Positions 46,600 through 64,000 of a DNA stretch of 64,000 nt are shown piece after piece. The DNA lies in assembly GCF_949987535.1 (NCBI RefSeq), contig NC_080082.1, positions 51,994,374-52,058,373 of the forward strand, given 5' to 3'. Made by a program: the position numbers and the translations under genes. The notes under the pieces are model-generated. The model made no database searches. It saw nothing but the letters and a program-made list of their open reading frames with translations, and was not told where the DNA came from. Numbering within the stretch: position 1 is the first letter of the stretch; the number at the start of each line of letters is the position of its first letter. This DNA comes from Balaenoptera acutorostrata. Its lineage: Eukaryota; Chordata; Mammalia; Artiodactyla; Balaenopteridae.

Positions 46600-47900
46600 T
46601 TTATTTTAATCACATTGATTTTTTTTTCATTGTCATATTAACAGATTTTTTAAATGAGGAATATATGGCCTCTTCCCAAAGTGATGTCTATAAATATTTT
46701 AATACTTTGAAATATCTTTATATTTTATTTAGGATGATGGAATTAATACAGGCTTATTGCAAAAAATTTTCATTTCTTTAGGGAATTTACTGAGAAGAAA
46801 GCAAGGATAACCCATGATCTCCCTGCTTAGAGATAATCACTTTAACATTTTGGTGTATATTTTTCCAATTTTGTATGGTTTTGTTTTGGCAGAATAAAAT
46901 TGATCAAATAAAGAAGACAAAGTCCAACTCATAGTTCAAAAAAGAAATCTAATCCAATGATAGTTTTCTTTATACCCCTGTACATGTAGGGAGAAGAGGG
47001 AAGGGCAGAGAATCTTGTGTGAAAAGCATTACAAGTAGTTAAACCTTTTAGTTATTACAAATGTTATTTAAAACTTAATTACCAGGGCACCATATTACTA
47101 AGTAAGACATGCTTTCAGAGTTAATAATTTAGAGATTTAAGCTTATTTTTAGAAAAAATAACACTAATCTCTGATTTCCAGGTGTCTTACAAGTACAAAC
47201 AATATTTCCAAACATAGTTGTTATACCAGAAAATAAAGATTATATTTATAAATATTTACATAAATCTCTATATTGTGTGAAGAATAAGATTCATTCTCCA
47301 GTTAGTTTTCCCAGTTTTATCATGATGTTCTTTGAACAGGTTTATGATTCTGAACAGTTTTTCTTGCTCTCTGTAGCTGCTGGGGACTGAGGAAGGGGAC
47401 ATTTTCTCTTTTCTTGTCTGATAATCTCTCTCTCTCTCTTTTTAATTAATGATTTTATTAAGCAGAAATCTGTTTTGTCAAACGTACCTCCTAAAATTTT
47501 AAATTTCAGAACTAGAAGAAAGAGGACGCCCAAGAAGCACAAGTTTTAATATAATAAAACCAGGAAGCACCAGAGTTAGCTTCCTTTTATAATAAAAGAT
47601 TAAGGAACATGGAATGATTTTCTTCTTCAATAATGATAGATAATTTACATTAGTCATCATGATATACAATTTAGTGTGTATTTGAATTATTTTGCCTAGT
47701 CTTCAAACTAGTCATATATCATATGTGATATTTTTATCCATACTTTGCTGATGAGGAAATCGGCATTGAAATATTTTTCTTAATTTCAACGGGATGCCAC
47801 CTCTTAAATTATGCATAATTTTTTAGACCTACCTTCTTCACCGAGCAATTCTTTTAATATTGTTTTCCATCAATTATATGGTTTAATATCATTCTTATTA
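46600..47900. other. Intron 1 sequence, no gene recognised
   Basis: AT-rich. A weak MIR-like stretch ('tttgctgatgaggaaatcgg') lies near 47,740-47,762. The minus-strand open frame 47,342-47,542 has no recognisable domain. Confidence 0.35.
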
Positions 47901-47912
47901 AGAATGGCATAG

Positions 47913-48257
47913 GGGGACTTCCCTGGTGGCGCAGTGGTTAAGAATCCGCCTGCCAATGCAGGGGAAACGGGTTCAAGCCCTGGTCCGGGAAGATCCCAAC
48001 TGCTGCAGAACAACTAAGTCCACAAGCCACAACTACTGAGCCTGCGTTCTAGAGCCCACGAGCCACAACTAGTTAGACCTTTTGCCACAACTACTGAAGC
48101 CCGCGCGCCTAGAGCCCGTGCTCAGCAACAAGAGAAGCCACCGCAGTGAGAAGCACGCGTACTGCAACAAAGAGCAGCCCCGCTCACGGCAACTAGAGAA
48201 AGCCCACGTGCAGCAACAAAGACCCAATGCAGCCAAAGATAAATTAAAAAAAAAAAA
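47913..48257 (+). mobile_element. Long CHR-type SINE
   Basis: Sense copy flanked by 'agaatggcatag' (47,901-47,912; 48,258-48,269). Confidence 0.92.
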
Positions 48258-48269
48258 AGAATGGCATAG

Positions 48270-49040
48270 TATGTCACAATATAGCAGACTATAATATAGT
48301 TAACCTGTTTGCCTGCTGTGAGATTTTTATGTTTTTAATTTTGGACTATCAAAAATTATTCTCTGATGAACATTCTTGTGCATATACCTTGTGAACTTCT
48401 GTAAGTTATTTCCTTTAAAATTTTTCTAAAAGTGGTATTTTATAGTCAAAAATCATACTTCTTTTAATTGTTTAAAATATGCCAGACCTGGAAAGTATAA
48501 TATTTGAAGTAATACAGTCACTAAAAGGACATAATTACTTCCTTCAGTGTACTTATAATCTGTGAAGGAAGTTAAAATCTGAATAGGAATAATTGAAAGG
48601 TAGTGTGTGATAAAGGCCACTGGTGAGAGTTAGGTGACCTGCCTAAAGGAGACATCAGTGTGACTATAGTGACAGTAAGCATATAAACAAATAATACTGA
48701 ACACATGGCATCTGTATGACAATAAGTGGATTTTTTACTATAACCTTTATATTTTGTAGATTTCATTCTAATAATACTAGATGTATAGCAAAATTAATAG
48801 GTAAGATAATTCAGCAGCTATCTGGAGGATATCATGACAAAACTGACAGGTTCAGAAACAAGATAAATTCTTCTGTTGAAAAGATCTGAAATAAAGCTGT
48901 ATTGAGACTGTCATCACTTCACAAAAGAGATTACTCAGGGACTGTTCCCAAGTTTTTTGTGGCCAGAATTCCAACATAACTGAGAAGAAATTATAAAATG
49001 ATATATTGGGATCCAAAGGAAACAAAATATAAGCCATATA
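48270..49040. other. Intron 1 sequence, no feature recognised
   Basis: AT-rich, with possible old L1 near the left end. No exon-like stretch. Confidence 0.35.
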
Positions 49041-49058
49041 GTAAAATGATCTGAATTT

Positions 49059-49506
49059 ATTTATTTAAAAAAATTTTTAAAAAGTTTTGTGATGTGGACC
49101 ATTTTTAAAGTCTTTATTGAGTTTGTTACAATATTGCTTCTTGGTTTTTTGGCCCCAAGGCATGTGGGATCTTAGCTCCCCAACCAGGGATCGAACCCGC
49201 ACCCCCTGCATTGGCAGGCGAAGTCTTTTTTTTTTTTTTAATATTTATTTATTTATTTGGTTACACTGGTCTTACTTGTGGCAGGAGGGCTCCTTAGCTG
49301 CGGCTCACCAGCTCCTTAGTTGCGGCTTGCAGGCTCCTTAATTGTGGCATGTGAACTCTTAGTTGCGGCATGCATGTGGGATCTAGTTCCCTGACCAGGG
49401 ATAGAACGTGGGCCCCCTGCATTGGGAGCATGGAGTCTTATCCACTGTGCCACCAGGGAAGTCCCTGGAAGGTGAAGTCTTAACCACTGGACTGCCAGAG
49501 ACGTCC
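49059..49506 (-). mobile_element. Nested pair of CHR-type SINEs
   Basis: The outer antisense SINE carries the tail 'gtggaccatttttaaagtc' and is flanked by 'aatgatctgaattt' (about 49,045-49,058; 49,508-49,521). It is split by an inner antisense SINE (about 49,227-49,467), with 'ggygaagtct' repeated on both sides of the inner copy. Confidence 0.85.
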
Positions 49507-49579
49507 CAATGATCTGAATTTAAAGAACAAAGAACTTTGTGGACGTCTTCGCCTTAACAAATTAAAAAAAAACATATTT

Positions 49580-49840
49580 TGGACTTCCCTGGTGGCACAG
49601 TGGTTAAGAATCCGCCTGCCAATGCAGGGGACACGGGTTCGAGCCCTGGTTGGGGAAGATCCCACATGCTGCGGAGCAACTAAGCCCATGCGTCACAGCT
49701 ACTGAGCCTGCCCTCTAGAGCCTGTGCACTGCAACAAGAGAAGCCACTGCAATGAGAAGCCTGTGCACTGCAACGAAAAGTAGCCCCCGCTCGCCGCAAC
49801 TAGAGAAAGCCCGTGTGCAGCAACAAATAAATTAAAAAAG
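49580..49840 (+). mobile_element. CHR-type SINE
   Basis: Sense head 'ggacttccctggtggcacag', long body, ending 'cagcaacaaataaatt' without the usual complete tail. Confidence 0.88.
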
Positions 49841-50800
49841 AAAAATTTCAAGTTCCTATGTCAATTGTTATAATGATTATGAAGTAACCTTAAAAAAAAA
49901 AAAAAAAACTCAAGACCTAAGCAAAAAGATAGGGATTGCCAATGTCAAATTCTGATCATGGCAAAGGTAATAATTTGTCTTCACTAGTTTTATTTGATTG
50001 TTTCATGTATGAACTGAAAACAACTGAATACCCAGTGATTCATTTCTAAAACCACCCCCTAAAAAACAAAACAATAAAAACATAACCAAAAATATAATAG
50101 CTGTTAATATATGGCCATATAAATTTCCAGACTTTTCTATTTTCTGTTTTATGATTGTCATTCTTTTCTCTGTATTGATTAATATGCTCTTATATTTTAT
50201 AAATAGAAATATATTAGTCAACCTTACTTTTCTATTGACATTATATATGGAACATTTTCCATGTCCTTAAATATTCTTCCCAATTTAACTTTTAATGACT
50301 ATTTGTATATTCTAGTATAATATTGGTCTGTCATATATTTAACTAATAAGCTTTGCTGGACTCAGAATGCTGAACATTCCTTGTCCATCTCTTAATATTT
50401 TGATCAGCTGCACCCACTTTCAGGGCCATGAAAGAGGTTCTGATTTGGATTATGTGGCCTCTTTTCTCTCTTGAAGTTGGGAATGGAAAGAGGAATATCT
50501 GCTCAGAGCAAGACAGAGCTGCCCAGTCTTAGGTTCACGTCAACCTGATAACAATGGTACATTGGCCAGAAAATTTTCTGCTGAAGTATCTGGGTCTGGT
50601 TTCAATGCAGAAATGACTCTGCAGCTGAGACCCCTAGGAATTGAGTGAGGAAATGGATTTGTCCAGAATCCTAACTTACCCAAGTTGTGTGTGATACGAA
50701 GTAATTTGGAATCTGGAATGGAAGAGCATAAATGGTAACATTAACTTAAGCCCAGTGAGGAAACACTAAAGTACAACTGGTCTCAAGGTCTTTCTCTTCT
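49841..50800. other. Intron 1, right part
   Basis: No exon or repeat that I can name with confidence. It ends in the pyrimidine-rich acceptor 'tttctcttctcccag' just before the start-codon exon. Confidence 0.35.
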
Positions 50801-50805
50801 CCCAG

Positions 50806-50879
50806 GTCTGGGTTTTCTGGACTCTGCTTTTATGGTAAAGGAGCCCAGAGGACTGATCAGCTCTTGCAGGTCTAAAACC

Positions 50880-50888
<9 letters not shown>
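50806..50888 (+). other. Exon 2: 5' UTR and start codon
   Basis: Acceptor 'ttctcccag' ends at 50,805. The exon contains 'aaaaccatggcccat' with a good start context and ends at donor 'cat|gtaagt'. A tiny ATG exon before KRAB-A is usual in this gene family. Confidence 0.78.
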
Positions 50889-56780
<5,892 letters not shown>

Positions 56781-56789
56781 AGAAAATAT

Positions 56790-57000
56790 GTAACAAATTT
56801 TAACCATAAATTCTATCAGTAATTATATTAAAGGTAAATTGAGTGTACACTCCATTTAAATGACCAACGTAGGCAGAATGGATTAAAAATAAAAAACATG
56901 ATCCAACTGTAAGAAATACATTTTAGAGTCAGAAACACAAATAGGTTAAAATAAAGGTCCAGCCACATGGGGAAGCAGCTGGTCACTTTCTTAAAATGTT
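56790..57000 (+). mobile_element. L1 fragment (sense)
   Basis: 'taggcagaatggattaaaa' and 'acatgatccaactgtaag' with 'aaatacattttagagtcag' match a sense L1 segment. Confidence 0.6.
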
Positions 57001-57279
57001 AAACTTGGAGTTACCATCCGGTCAATAGGGTGCACTCCCTTATAGTCTTTAGATCTTTGCCCAAATATCATGCTTTTAGTGGGGTTTTGCAGTGAGCCGT
57101 TCCCCTGATCCTAGCCATCCTGAGTCTTCTTTCTAATTTCATTTTCTTCTTTAGCAATTTCCATCTTCTGGCATGCCATGTGACTTACTTGTTTTGCAAG
57201 CTAATGAAGGCCATGCTTTTCTTCTCATCTCTTTCCTTCATAGCTAGCTACATACTCTAGAAAATTGGAAATGTACATC

Positions 57280-60200
57280 TCACAAAAGCTTGTACATGGT
57301 TGCTCATAGCAGCATTGTGTATTAATGGTCAAAAAGTGTAAACAACCCAGATTTCCCACTATAATCAAGATACACAACATTTACAGTACATGAAAGGTTT
57401 CCATTGTTTCCCTTCCCAATTAATTTCCACGCCCCATGCCCACTCCCATTCAAACTACCACTGCTCAACTTTCTGTCAATGTACATTAGATTAGCCTTTT
57501 AAAATAATTTTATAAATATGGAATCATACATTATATATTCTGTTATGTTTTGCTCCCATTGGTCAGTATAATGACTTTGAGGTATGTCTATATTGTTGCG
57601 TGTATCACTACTTTGTTCATTTTTTTGTTAAGTAGTATTCTGTTGTATGGATAGACCACAATTTATGTTTCTGTTCACCTGCTGATGGACTTTTGTGTTT
57701 TTTCCGGTTTGGAACTAGTTATGAGTAGAACTGTTATGAATATTTGTGTACATGTATTTTTATAGGGTGAATACCTAAGAGTGGAATTGTTGAATAGTAA
57801 CTGCATGTTTAACAATTTTAGAAATTTTGCACTGCTCCATTCCACTTACTCCATTTCCTTTCCAACACTTGTTATTGTCAGTCCTTTAAATTCTAGACAT
57901 TATAGTTGGTATGTAGTGGTATCTTTTTGCATTTCCATGATGACTAATGATCTTGAGTTTCTTTTATTTACTGATCATTCATATTTTTTGGAGTGTTTAT
58001 CCAAATCTTTAGCCATTTGAAATCATTATTTTCTTATATTTGAGGGGTAACTGTTCTTTATTTTGGAACAAAAGGAAGTCCTTTTGGAACATTAAAAACT
58101 TTTTCCCACAATGTGACTTACCTATTAATTTTATTAACAATATCTTACAAGGAGTTTTTAAATTGTTATGAATTCCAATTTATCAAATTTCTCTTTAATG
58201 ATTTTTTTTGGGGTATACTATCCAAGAAATCTTTGCCTACCCCAGGGTGGCAAAGTTTTTTCCCTGCTTTTTCTTGACCTTTTATAATTTTTGCTTTTAT
58301 GTTTAGTTCTATTATATATCCATTTTGAGTTAATTTTTTATTACTGTGTGAGTAGGGTTCAGGACTCATGTTTTCCATATGGATACCCAGTTATTCCAGC
58401 ACCATTTTAAAAAAAAAGAATCTCCTTTCCCTGTTGGATTGCTTTGGCACCTTTGTCAGAAGTGAAATCACTGTATGTATCTGTGTCTGTTTCTGGTCTC
58501 TACTGTGTTTTTCATGTTGGCATAGAAAGTGAAAGTCTTAAAAAAAAAAAGAAAGTCTTGTGGTAGGTTTTTTCATTTGTGACCTTTGTTGAATTGTTGA
58601 TAGTTTTCTTTTGTTCCTGGTTTGCTGATTTTTTTTTTTTAACTATGAATGGGTGTTCAATTTTGTCAAATGCTTTATCTGAATCTATTAAAATGATTTT
58701 TTTTCAAAACTTTGCATTTCTTGTCCCTTCGTAATCTTCCTCCTCTGTCTTCCTCCAACTTCCTTAGGTATGCAATGATCTACTTTCTACTTTCTGTCAC
58801 AATAGAGTTGATTGCATTTTCTGTAGTTTTATACAAACAGAATGATAGTGTGAAGTTTTTCATCTTCCTTCAGTCAGCATAATTAGGTTGAAGTTCATCC
58901 ATGTTGTTATGTGTATTTTACTCAGTACTATACCAGTATTTGGTTATACCACAATTTGTTTACTCATTATCTGCTGATGGACATTTTTGGTTTTTAGCAA
59001 TAACAAATTAAGATGCTGTAGACATTTGTTTATAAGTCTTTGAATGAATATATGCTTTCATTTCTTTTGGCCAAATACCGAGCAGTTGAATGCCTGGATT
59101 GTATGGTTAAATTTGTAAGATTTTAAATTTAGATTTAGATAAATAAGATTATAAATTTAAATTTGTAAGAAACTATTTTACAGTGTTTCTATACCATTTC
59201 ACATTTCCACCAGCTGTAAGAGAGGTCTGGATCCTCCATATCTTATGAACAATTGGTATGGTCAATCTTTTTAATTCTGGCCTTTCAAGTAAGTATATAG
59301 TGGCATTTTGTTGTGGTTTTAATCTGTTTCTCCATAATAACTAATGATGTTGGTATCTTATTTGCTGTCTTCTTTAGTGCAGTATCTTTTAAAATCTTTT
59401 GTCTGTTTTATTAGGTTGTTTTCTTATTGAACTTGTAAGTTATTTTTCATATTCTACATTAAAAGATATCCTTTTTGAATATTCTCTTGTTTACTGTGAT
59501 TTTTCCTTTCATTCTTGTAGCAGTGTGCTTCGGAGAACAGAAGTTTTGAACTTTGACAAAATCAACTTTAGCCATTTATTCTTTATGAATCTTGGTTTTT
59601 GGTGTTGTATCTAAGAATTCTTTGTCTAGTCCAAGGTCACACATTTTTTCCGGTTTTCTTCCAAAAGTTTTACAGTTTTATGTTTTACATTCAGGTCTGT
59701 GATCCATTTTTTAGTTCATTTTTGTTTATCAAAGTATGGATTCTTTTTTGGCATATGGATATCCCAATTGTTCCTGCATCATTTCTTGAAAAGACTTCTT
59801 TCTTCACTCTATTGCCTTTGAAATGATGAAAGTAAGTATTTCATATATGTATAGATCTATTTCTGATCATCTGTTCCATTAATTGACGTGTCTTGACACA
59901 TCAACTTGCTGATTAGTGTATCTTCATAAGTCTTATAATTAAGTAGTGTTATTTAGTCCTCGTACTGTGGTCTTTTCAAAGTTGTTTTGACTATTCTAGG
60001 TCCTTTGCATTTCCCTATAAATTTTAGGATCAGCTTGTCAATTTCATCATAGACCACAAAAAAGTCTGCTGGGATTTTTACTGGAATTACATTGAATCTA
60101 TAAATCAATTCAGCAATAATTATTGACATCTTAACAGTATCAAGTTTTACATTCCATAAACATGATATGTCTCTCCGTTTATTTATATCTTTAACTTTTC

Positions 60201-60839
60201 TCAGCAGTGTTTTATAGTTTATAGTGTACAGGTCTTACATATCTTTTGTGAGATATATCCCTCACTATGTCCTATTTTTTTTTTATGTCCTATTTTTGAT
60301 ACTACTTTAAATTGTATTTTTAAAAACTGAATCCCTGAGTGTTCGCTCATATTTACATATTGGTTGTATATACTTCAGCCTTGCTAAACTCAATTATTAT
60401 TTTCTAGTAGCTGTTTTATAGTTTACATTTGACTTTCTACACATATGATTAAGTAATCTATGATTAAGGACATTTTTGTATCTTAATTTTTCTCCTGCAT
60501 GCCTTTACTTATTTTTTGATTTATTGCACTGCCTGGAACCTCTAGTCCAATGTTGAGTAGAAGTGGTGAGGGCATAACTTTTTATTGTTCTGATCGTATG
60601 TGGTAGGCATAATTCTCTCACCATTGGATATGGTGTTAGCTGTGGGTTTTTTTGCAGATGATCTTTATTAGGATAAGTTCTTTTTATGAGGGATGGATGT
60701 GGCTTTTATTAAATGCTTTTTTAAAAAAAATTTTTAGATATCCATATGGGTTTTTAAAATTTTATTTTGTTAATATAGTGAATTATATTGATGAAATTTT
60801 CAAATATTAAACCAATCTTGTATTCCTGGGATTGATCAT
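57280..60839 (-). mobile_element. Old L1 sequence (antisense), several pieces
   Basis: Antisense L1: 3' UTR-type phrases ('gtacatgaaaggtttccatt', 'gctgatggacttttgtg') recur at 57,680 and 58,970, so at least two L1 copies abut. Further right 'tattcctgggattgatcatt' is the antisense of ORF2. All frames are broken. Confidence 0.65.
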
Positions 60840-61200
60840 TGCTACGGTCTGAATGTTTCTACCCCCCAGTATTATACTGAAATCCGAACCCTCAAAGATG
60901 ATGGCATTAGGAGGGAAAGCCTTTGGGAGATGCTTAGCTCATGAAGGTGGAGCACTCATGAGTGGAATTAGTGTTCTTATTAAGAGTTACCACAGAGATT
61001 CCTCACCCCTTACACCATATGAGGATGCATTGAGAAGGCACTGGCTATGAACCAGGAAGAAGGCCTTCACCAGAATATGACCATACTGGTCCCTTGATCT
61101 TAGACTTCTCAGCCTCTGGAACTGTGAGAAATAAATTTCTGTTGTTTATAAGCTACCCAGTCTTTATTTTTTGTTATAGTAGCCCAAAAGGACTAAGACA
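60840..61200 (+). mobile_element. MLT1-type MaLR LTR
   Basis: A nearly complete LTR from 'tgctacggtctgaatgt' to 'gcccaaaaggactaagaca', with 'gatggcattaggaggga', 'cctttgggagatgcttag' and 'gagaaataaatttctgttg' in canonical order. It sits in the middle of the antisense L1. No internal region is attached. Confidence 0.75.
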
Positions 61201-61500
61201 GGCATTACGTATTACCTTTTTTATGTATTGATGGATTCTGTTAGTTAAGATAGTGTTTAGTATTTTGCATATATGTTTACAAGGTTTTATAGTGTGTAAT
61301 TTTCACTTCTTATACTGTTTTTCTCCTGTTTGGTATCAGAGTAACTAGCTGCATAGACTGATTCACTCCTCAATTTTCTGGAATAGTTTGTTTAGAACTG
61401 GTAGTACTTCTTCACTAAGTATTTGAAATAATTCACCAGTGAAACTGCCTGTGCTTGGAATTTTCTTTGTGGGAAGGTTTTCAGATTGTTTACTATGTAT
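61201..61500 (-). mobile_element. L1 ORF2 fragment (antisense)
   Basis: Minus-strand translation includes ENLPTKKIPSTG and LPVLNKLFQKIEE, the segment of L1 ORF2 between the endonuclease and reverse transcriptase. Broken on both sides. Confidence 0.65.
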
Positions 61501-62425
61501 AGTGTTGCCGCACTGATTTATATCCTTCTCATGCATGTGCTGTTGTTGGTAAGACTGAATGTTGTACTGATCTATACCCAAATACCAAATTAGGAAATCT
61601 CTGGCTGTTTTTGTCCCAGCATTCCCCGCTTGCTTTCCAGTTTGGCAGTGCTCCCTCTCATTGTTCTTATAGCCAGAAACATTGTGGAGTTTCTGTTGGA
61701 ATTTTTGTAGCCCACGCTTACCCCACAATAACTGGGACCTGCCCTTGAAGCAAGGACATGAGAGTGAGTTAAGCAAGAAACTCAGCTCAGTCTGGGTTGC
61801 TTTGTAAAGTCTGACTCCTTTCCAAAGCCCTCCTGCTTTTATTTACAGCCCTTATGTAGTTAATATTTGTATTTTGTCAAGTGTTAATAGTTGAAATCAG
61901 AGAGGGGGCAGGCTGTAGGAACTTCATGCTGCCATACTGGAACTAGAACTTCTTCAATTAAGGAGTTATTTAATGATGAGAAATAATTTTTTTCTCTTGT
62001 ATCATTGCTGATTCATTGCTTTTTATTGCATGGTTTATTATCTGTCACAATCATTTTTATGCTACTGTCTTTTTAGTTTTGGCCAATCAAAACTCTCCAA
62101 GCCTTTCAACTCTTCCTCTCTTTTTGGCATAAGATTTCTAGGGTTATGCCTGCTGGCTTCCTAAATTTTCCCTTTATCCAATTATGCTGTATCCATATTT
62201 TAGATCTAGATATTGAGAAATTACAATATAGGTGTTGAAATATGCTTATGACACTTCTTAATTTTTTCCTGGCAGCTTTTTTTCTGTTTATTCTGTAGCA
62301 TCTGGTTGGTTTAGGCTTTCTTTTCTGTGTTCAATTTTAATAAATTTTCCTAGAAAGTTATCCATACTTTCAAAAGTATTCACATAGTACCCTTGTAATT
62401 TAAATAAATTCCTCTGTGGTTTTTT
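61501..62425. other. Intron 4 sequence, no gene
   Basis: The left part is an open stretch on the minus strand (to 61,776) without a known domain. The rest is AT-rich and probably L1-derived. Confidence 0.35.
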
Positions 62426-62427
62426 TT

Positions 62428-62822
62428 TTTTAAGATTAATTATTTATTTATTTTTGGCTGTGTTGGGTCTTAGTTGTGGCATGTAGGATCTTCTGTTGCA
62501 GTGCACAGGTTCTTTGTTGAGGCATGCAGGGTTCTCTCTAGTTGTGGTGTGCAGGCTCCAGAGTGCATGGGCTCAGTAGTTGTGGCACATGGACTCAAGA
62601 GTGCGTGGGCTCTGTAGCTGTGGTGCATGGGCTCCACAGCGCATGGGCTCCGTAGTTGGAGCACACGGTCTCTCTAGTTGTGGCACGTGGGCTCAGTAGT
62701 TGCAGCGCGTGGGCTTAGTTGCCCCGCAGCACATGGGATCTCAGTTCCCCGACAAGGGCTTGAACCCTCATCCCCTGCATTGGAAGGCAGATTCTTAACC
62801 ACTGGACCACCAGGGAAGTCCC
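62428..62822 (-). mobile_element. Long CHR-type SINE with internal expansion
   Basis: Antisense copy from 'ttttttttttttaagattaa' to 'ggaccaccagggaagtccc'. The body shows an expanded run of 'gggctcNgtagttgtgg'-type repeats, making it longer than its sisters. Confidence 0.88.
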
Positions 62823-63590
62823 CCTCTGTGGTTCTTGTTTTCCTCTTTTCTTATTTTTATTTAGCTGTCTTTAATTGGTTTATCTAATATTTCTTATAAT
62901 GATTTTTTTAAAGTACCAGCTCTTTATTTGTTAATGTTACTGTTTTCTAACTCAGTATGTTCTGCTTTTATCTTTATCTTTATGCCTCCCTCTATTTTGT
63001 TGTTTATTTTCTACATGTTAGGCTTTGATTCTCAACTCACCTTTTTTTATAGAGATAATTATTTTAAGTTTTGAGTTCTCTGCGTGGTGAAATTGAATGC
63101 CCAAGGTTCAGATTTGTGCTTATTTTCTGTGTAGTCCATTTACTAGAACTCTTTTATTTCAGTTTTTTCTTTCCATAGTGATCTAGCATTTTTGGAGAAG
63201 GCATTTCCATTTCCAGATGAAAGGGCTTTTGGTTTTCTAATATTTATTAATTTCTATTGTTACTCAATTTTGAAGAGTGTTGTTAATATTATTTCAACTT
63301 TTTGTACACATACCATACTCTAGGTACAAGAAGATGTTTTTTGCCCTCAACTTATAGCTCCCTCATTAAACGCTTTGGATTTTGCTCAAGATACTTCATA
63401 CAGATTTTTATCATTCAGCCCACAACTGCCAATTCTTTTTAATATAATTCTTCGCATTCTTCTAGACTCTTCTATATAATTCAAGTGCCCTCTTTTGCCC
63501 AAAGTCCCTAAATGTTCAAAATACCATACAACTGGTATACCTGGTATATGTCAGAGAATTGATGGACATACTTTTCTGGGGATGACCAGA
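62823..63590. other. Intron 4 sequence, no gene
   Basis: AT-rich, probably old antisense L1. No exon or zinc finger seen. Confidence 0.35.
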
Positions 63591-63599
63591 ATGGTTGGC

Positions 63600-64000
63600 C
63601 TTGGTTAAAAGGGAAAGCTAGAGAGGACCTGAGAAAAGATATGAAGGAATGAAACAGGTTGAACATATGTAAGGATAAATAATAAAGTGTCAGGGGAGGA
63701 ATAACTAAGTAAAGACTCTCAATATCTTAATGTGTTATGAAGAACAAATAAAAGCACACGTGGCTATGCACAGGAGAGAAAGAGTCACAGTGGCAGAAAT
63801 GTGTATTTTTAGGGGAATTGTAATTGAAGAATGATCAGGTATAATTGCTTTTTTAAATTTTATTTATGTATATATATTTTAGATGGAAGTGGTATTTAGA
63901 GCTGGCTGATACTGGCTCTCTAGGGACAAGATTTTACTTATCATCCTAAGTCCAGGTTCAATTACATTACACTGATAGCTTGGAATTGCCTGTGGTGGGA
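63600..64000 (+). other. Paralogue of the sequence upstream of the 30.7-kb zinc-finger relic
   Basis: 'aagcacacgtggctatgca', 'gagtcacagtggcagaaatg', 'gaattgtaattgaagaatga' and 'ggaagtggtatttagagctg' align in order with 30,145-30,305. The similarity continues weakly to the end ('ttggaattgcctgtggtggga' against 'attggccatggtagga' at 30,384). It should be the end of the last intron of the KRAB-ZNF gene. By analogy the finger exon would start roughly 350 bp past the window. Confidence 0.6.

Noticed and set aside
60840..61200. Possible exon in the open frame 60,853-61,050
   Set aside because: The whole stretch is an MLT1-type LTR; the open frame is incidental.

Overview
The window is mammalian nuclear DNA, most likely from a cetacean (whale or dolphin). 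The best evidence is about twenty-five copies of a tRNA-derived SINE of the CHR type. Each has the head 'acttccctggtggcgcagtgg', a B-box-like 'gggttcgagccc', and often a long body of 'caactactgagcc' phrases ending in (AAAT)n. I see no Bov-tA, ART2 or BovB elements, which argues against a ruminant. Coding density is very low and no bacterial-type gene is present.

Region 1 (1-17,481) is a GC-rich macrosatellite: two complete tandem units of 6,081 and 6,066 bp and most of a third. The units look near-identical by eye, apart from slippage at simple repeats, a few short indels and scattered single-base changes. Inside each unit a diverged module occurs three times. Each unit also has a palindromic NRF1-type site, a strong CTCF-like core, and a stretch resembling the U3/R/U5 of an endogenous retroviral LTR with a TATA-like box. 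I find no convincing protein-coding gene in the unit. Near-identity stops abruptly at about 17,380; the last 100 bases of the third unit differ from the other units by roughly one base in seven.

Region 2 (17,482-42,400) is AT-rich and full of L1 and SINE copies. It holds a B4GALT4 retropseudogene that splits an L1, two decayed C2H2 zinc-finger arrays in head-to-head orientation (about 28.6-29.7 kb minus; 30.7-32.9 kb plus), and an ATP5MF retrocopy. That last copy has a poly(A) tail and target-site duplications yet keeps two introns.

Region 3 (42,400-64,000) holds the only probable functional gene, the 5' part of a KRAB zinc-finger gene on the plus strand. It has a CpG-rich promoter and first exon near 42.5-42.85 kb, a start-codon exon (50,806-50,888), a KRAB-A exon (53,786-53,912) and a KRAB-B exon (55,013-55,108). 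The zinc-finger exon is not in the window. The last 400 bases are paralogous to the sequence just upstream of the plus-strand zinc-finger relic at 30.7 kb, so that exon probably lies a few hundred bases beyond the end. The introns contain L1, MIR, MER5, MLT1 and SINE copies and an RPS20 retropseudogene. The overall picture is a macrosatellite bordering a KRAB zinc-finger cluster that has undergone local duplication and decay.
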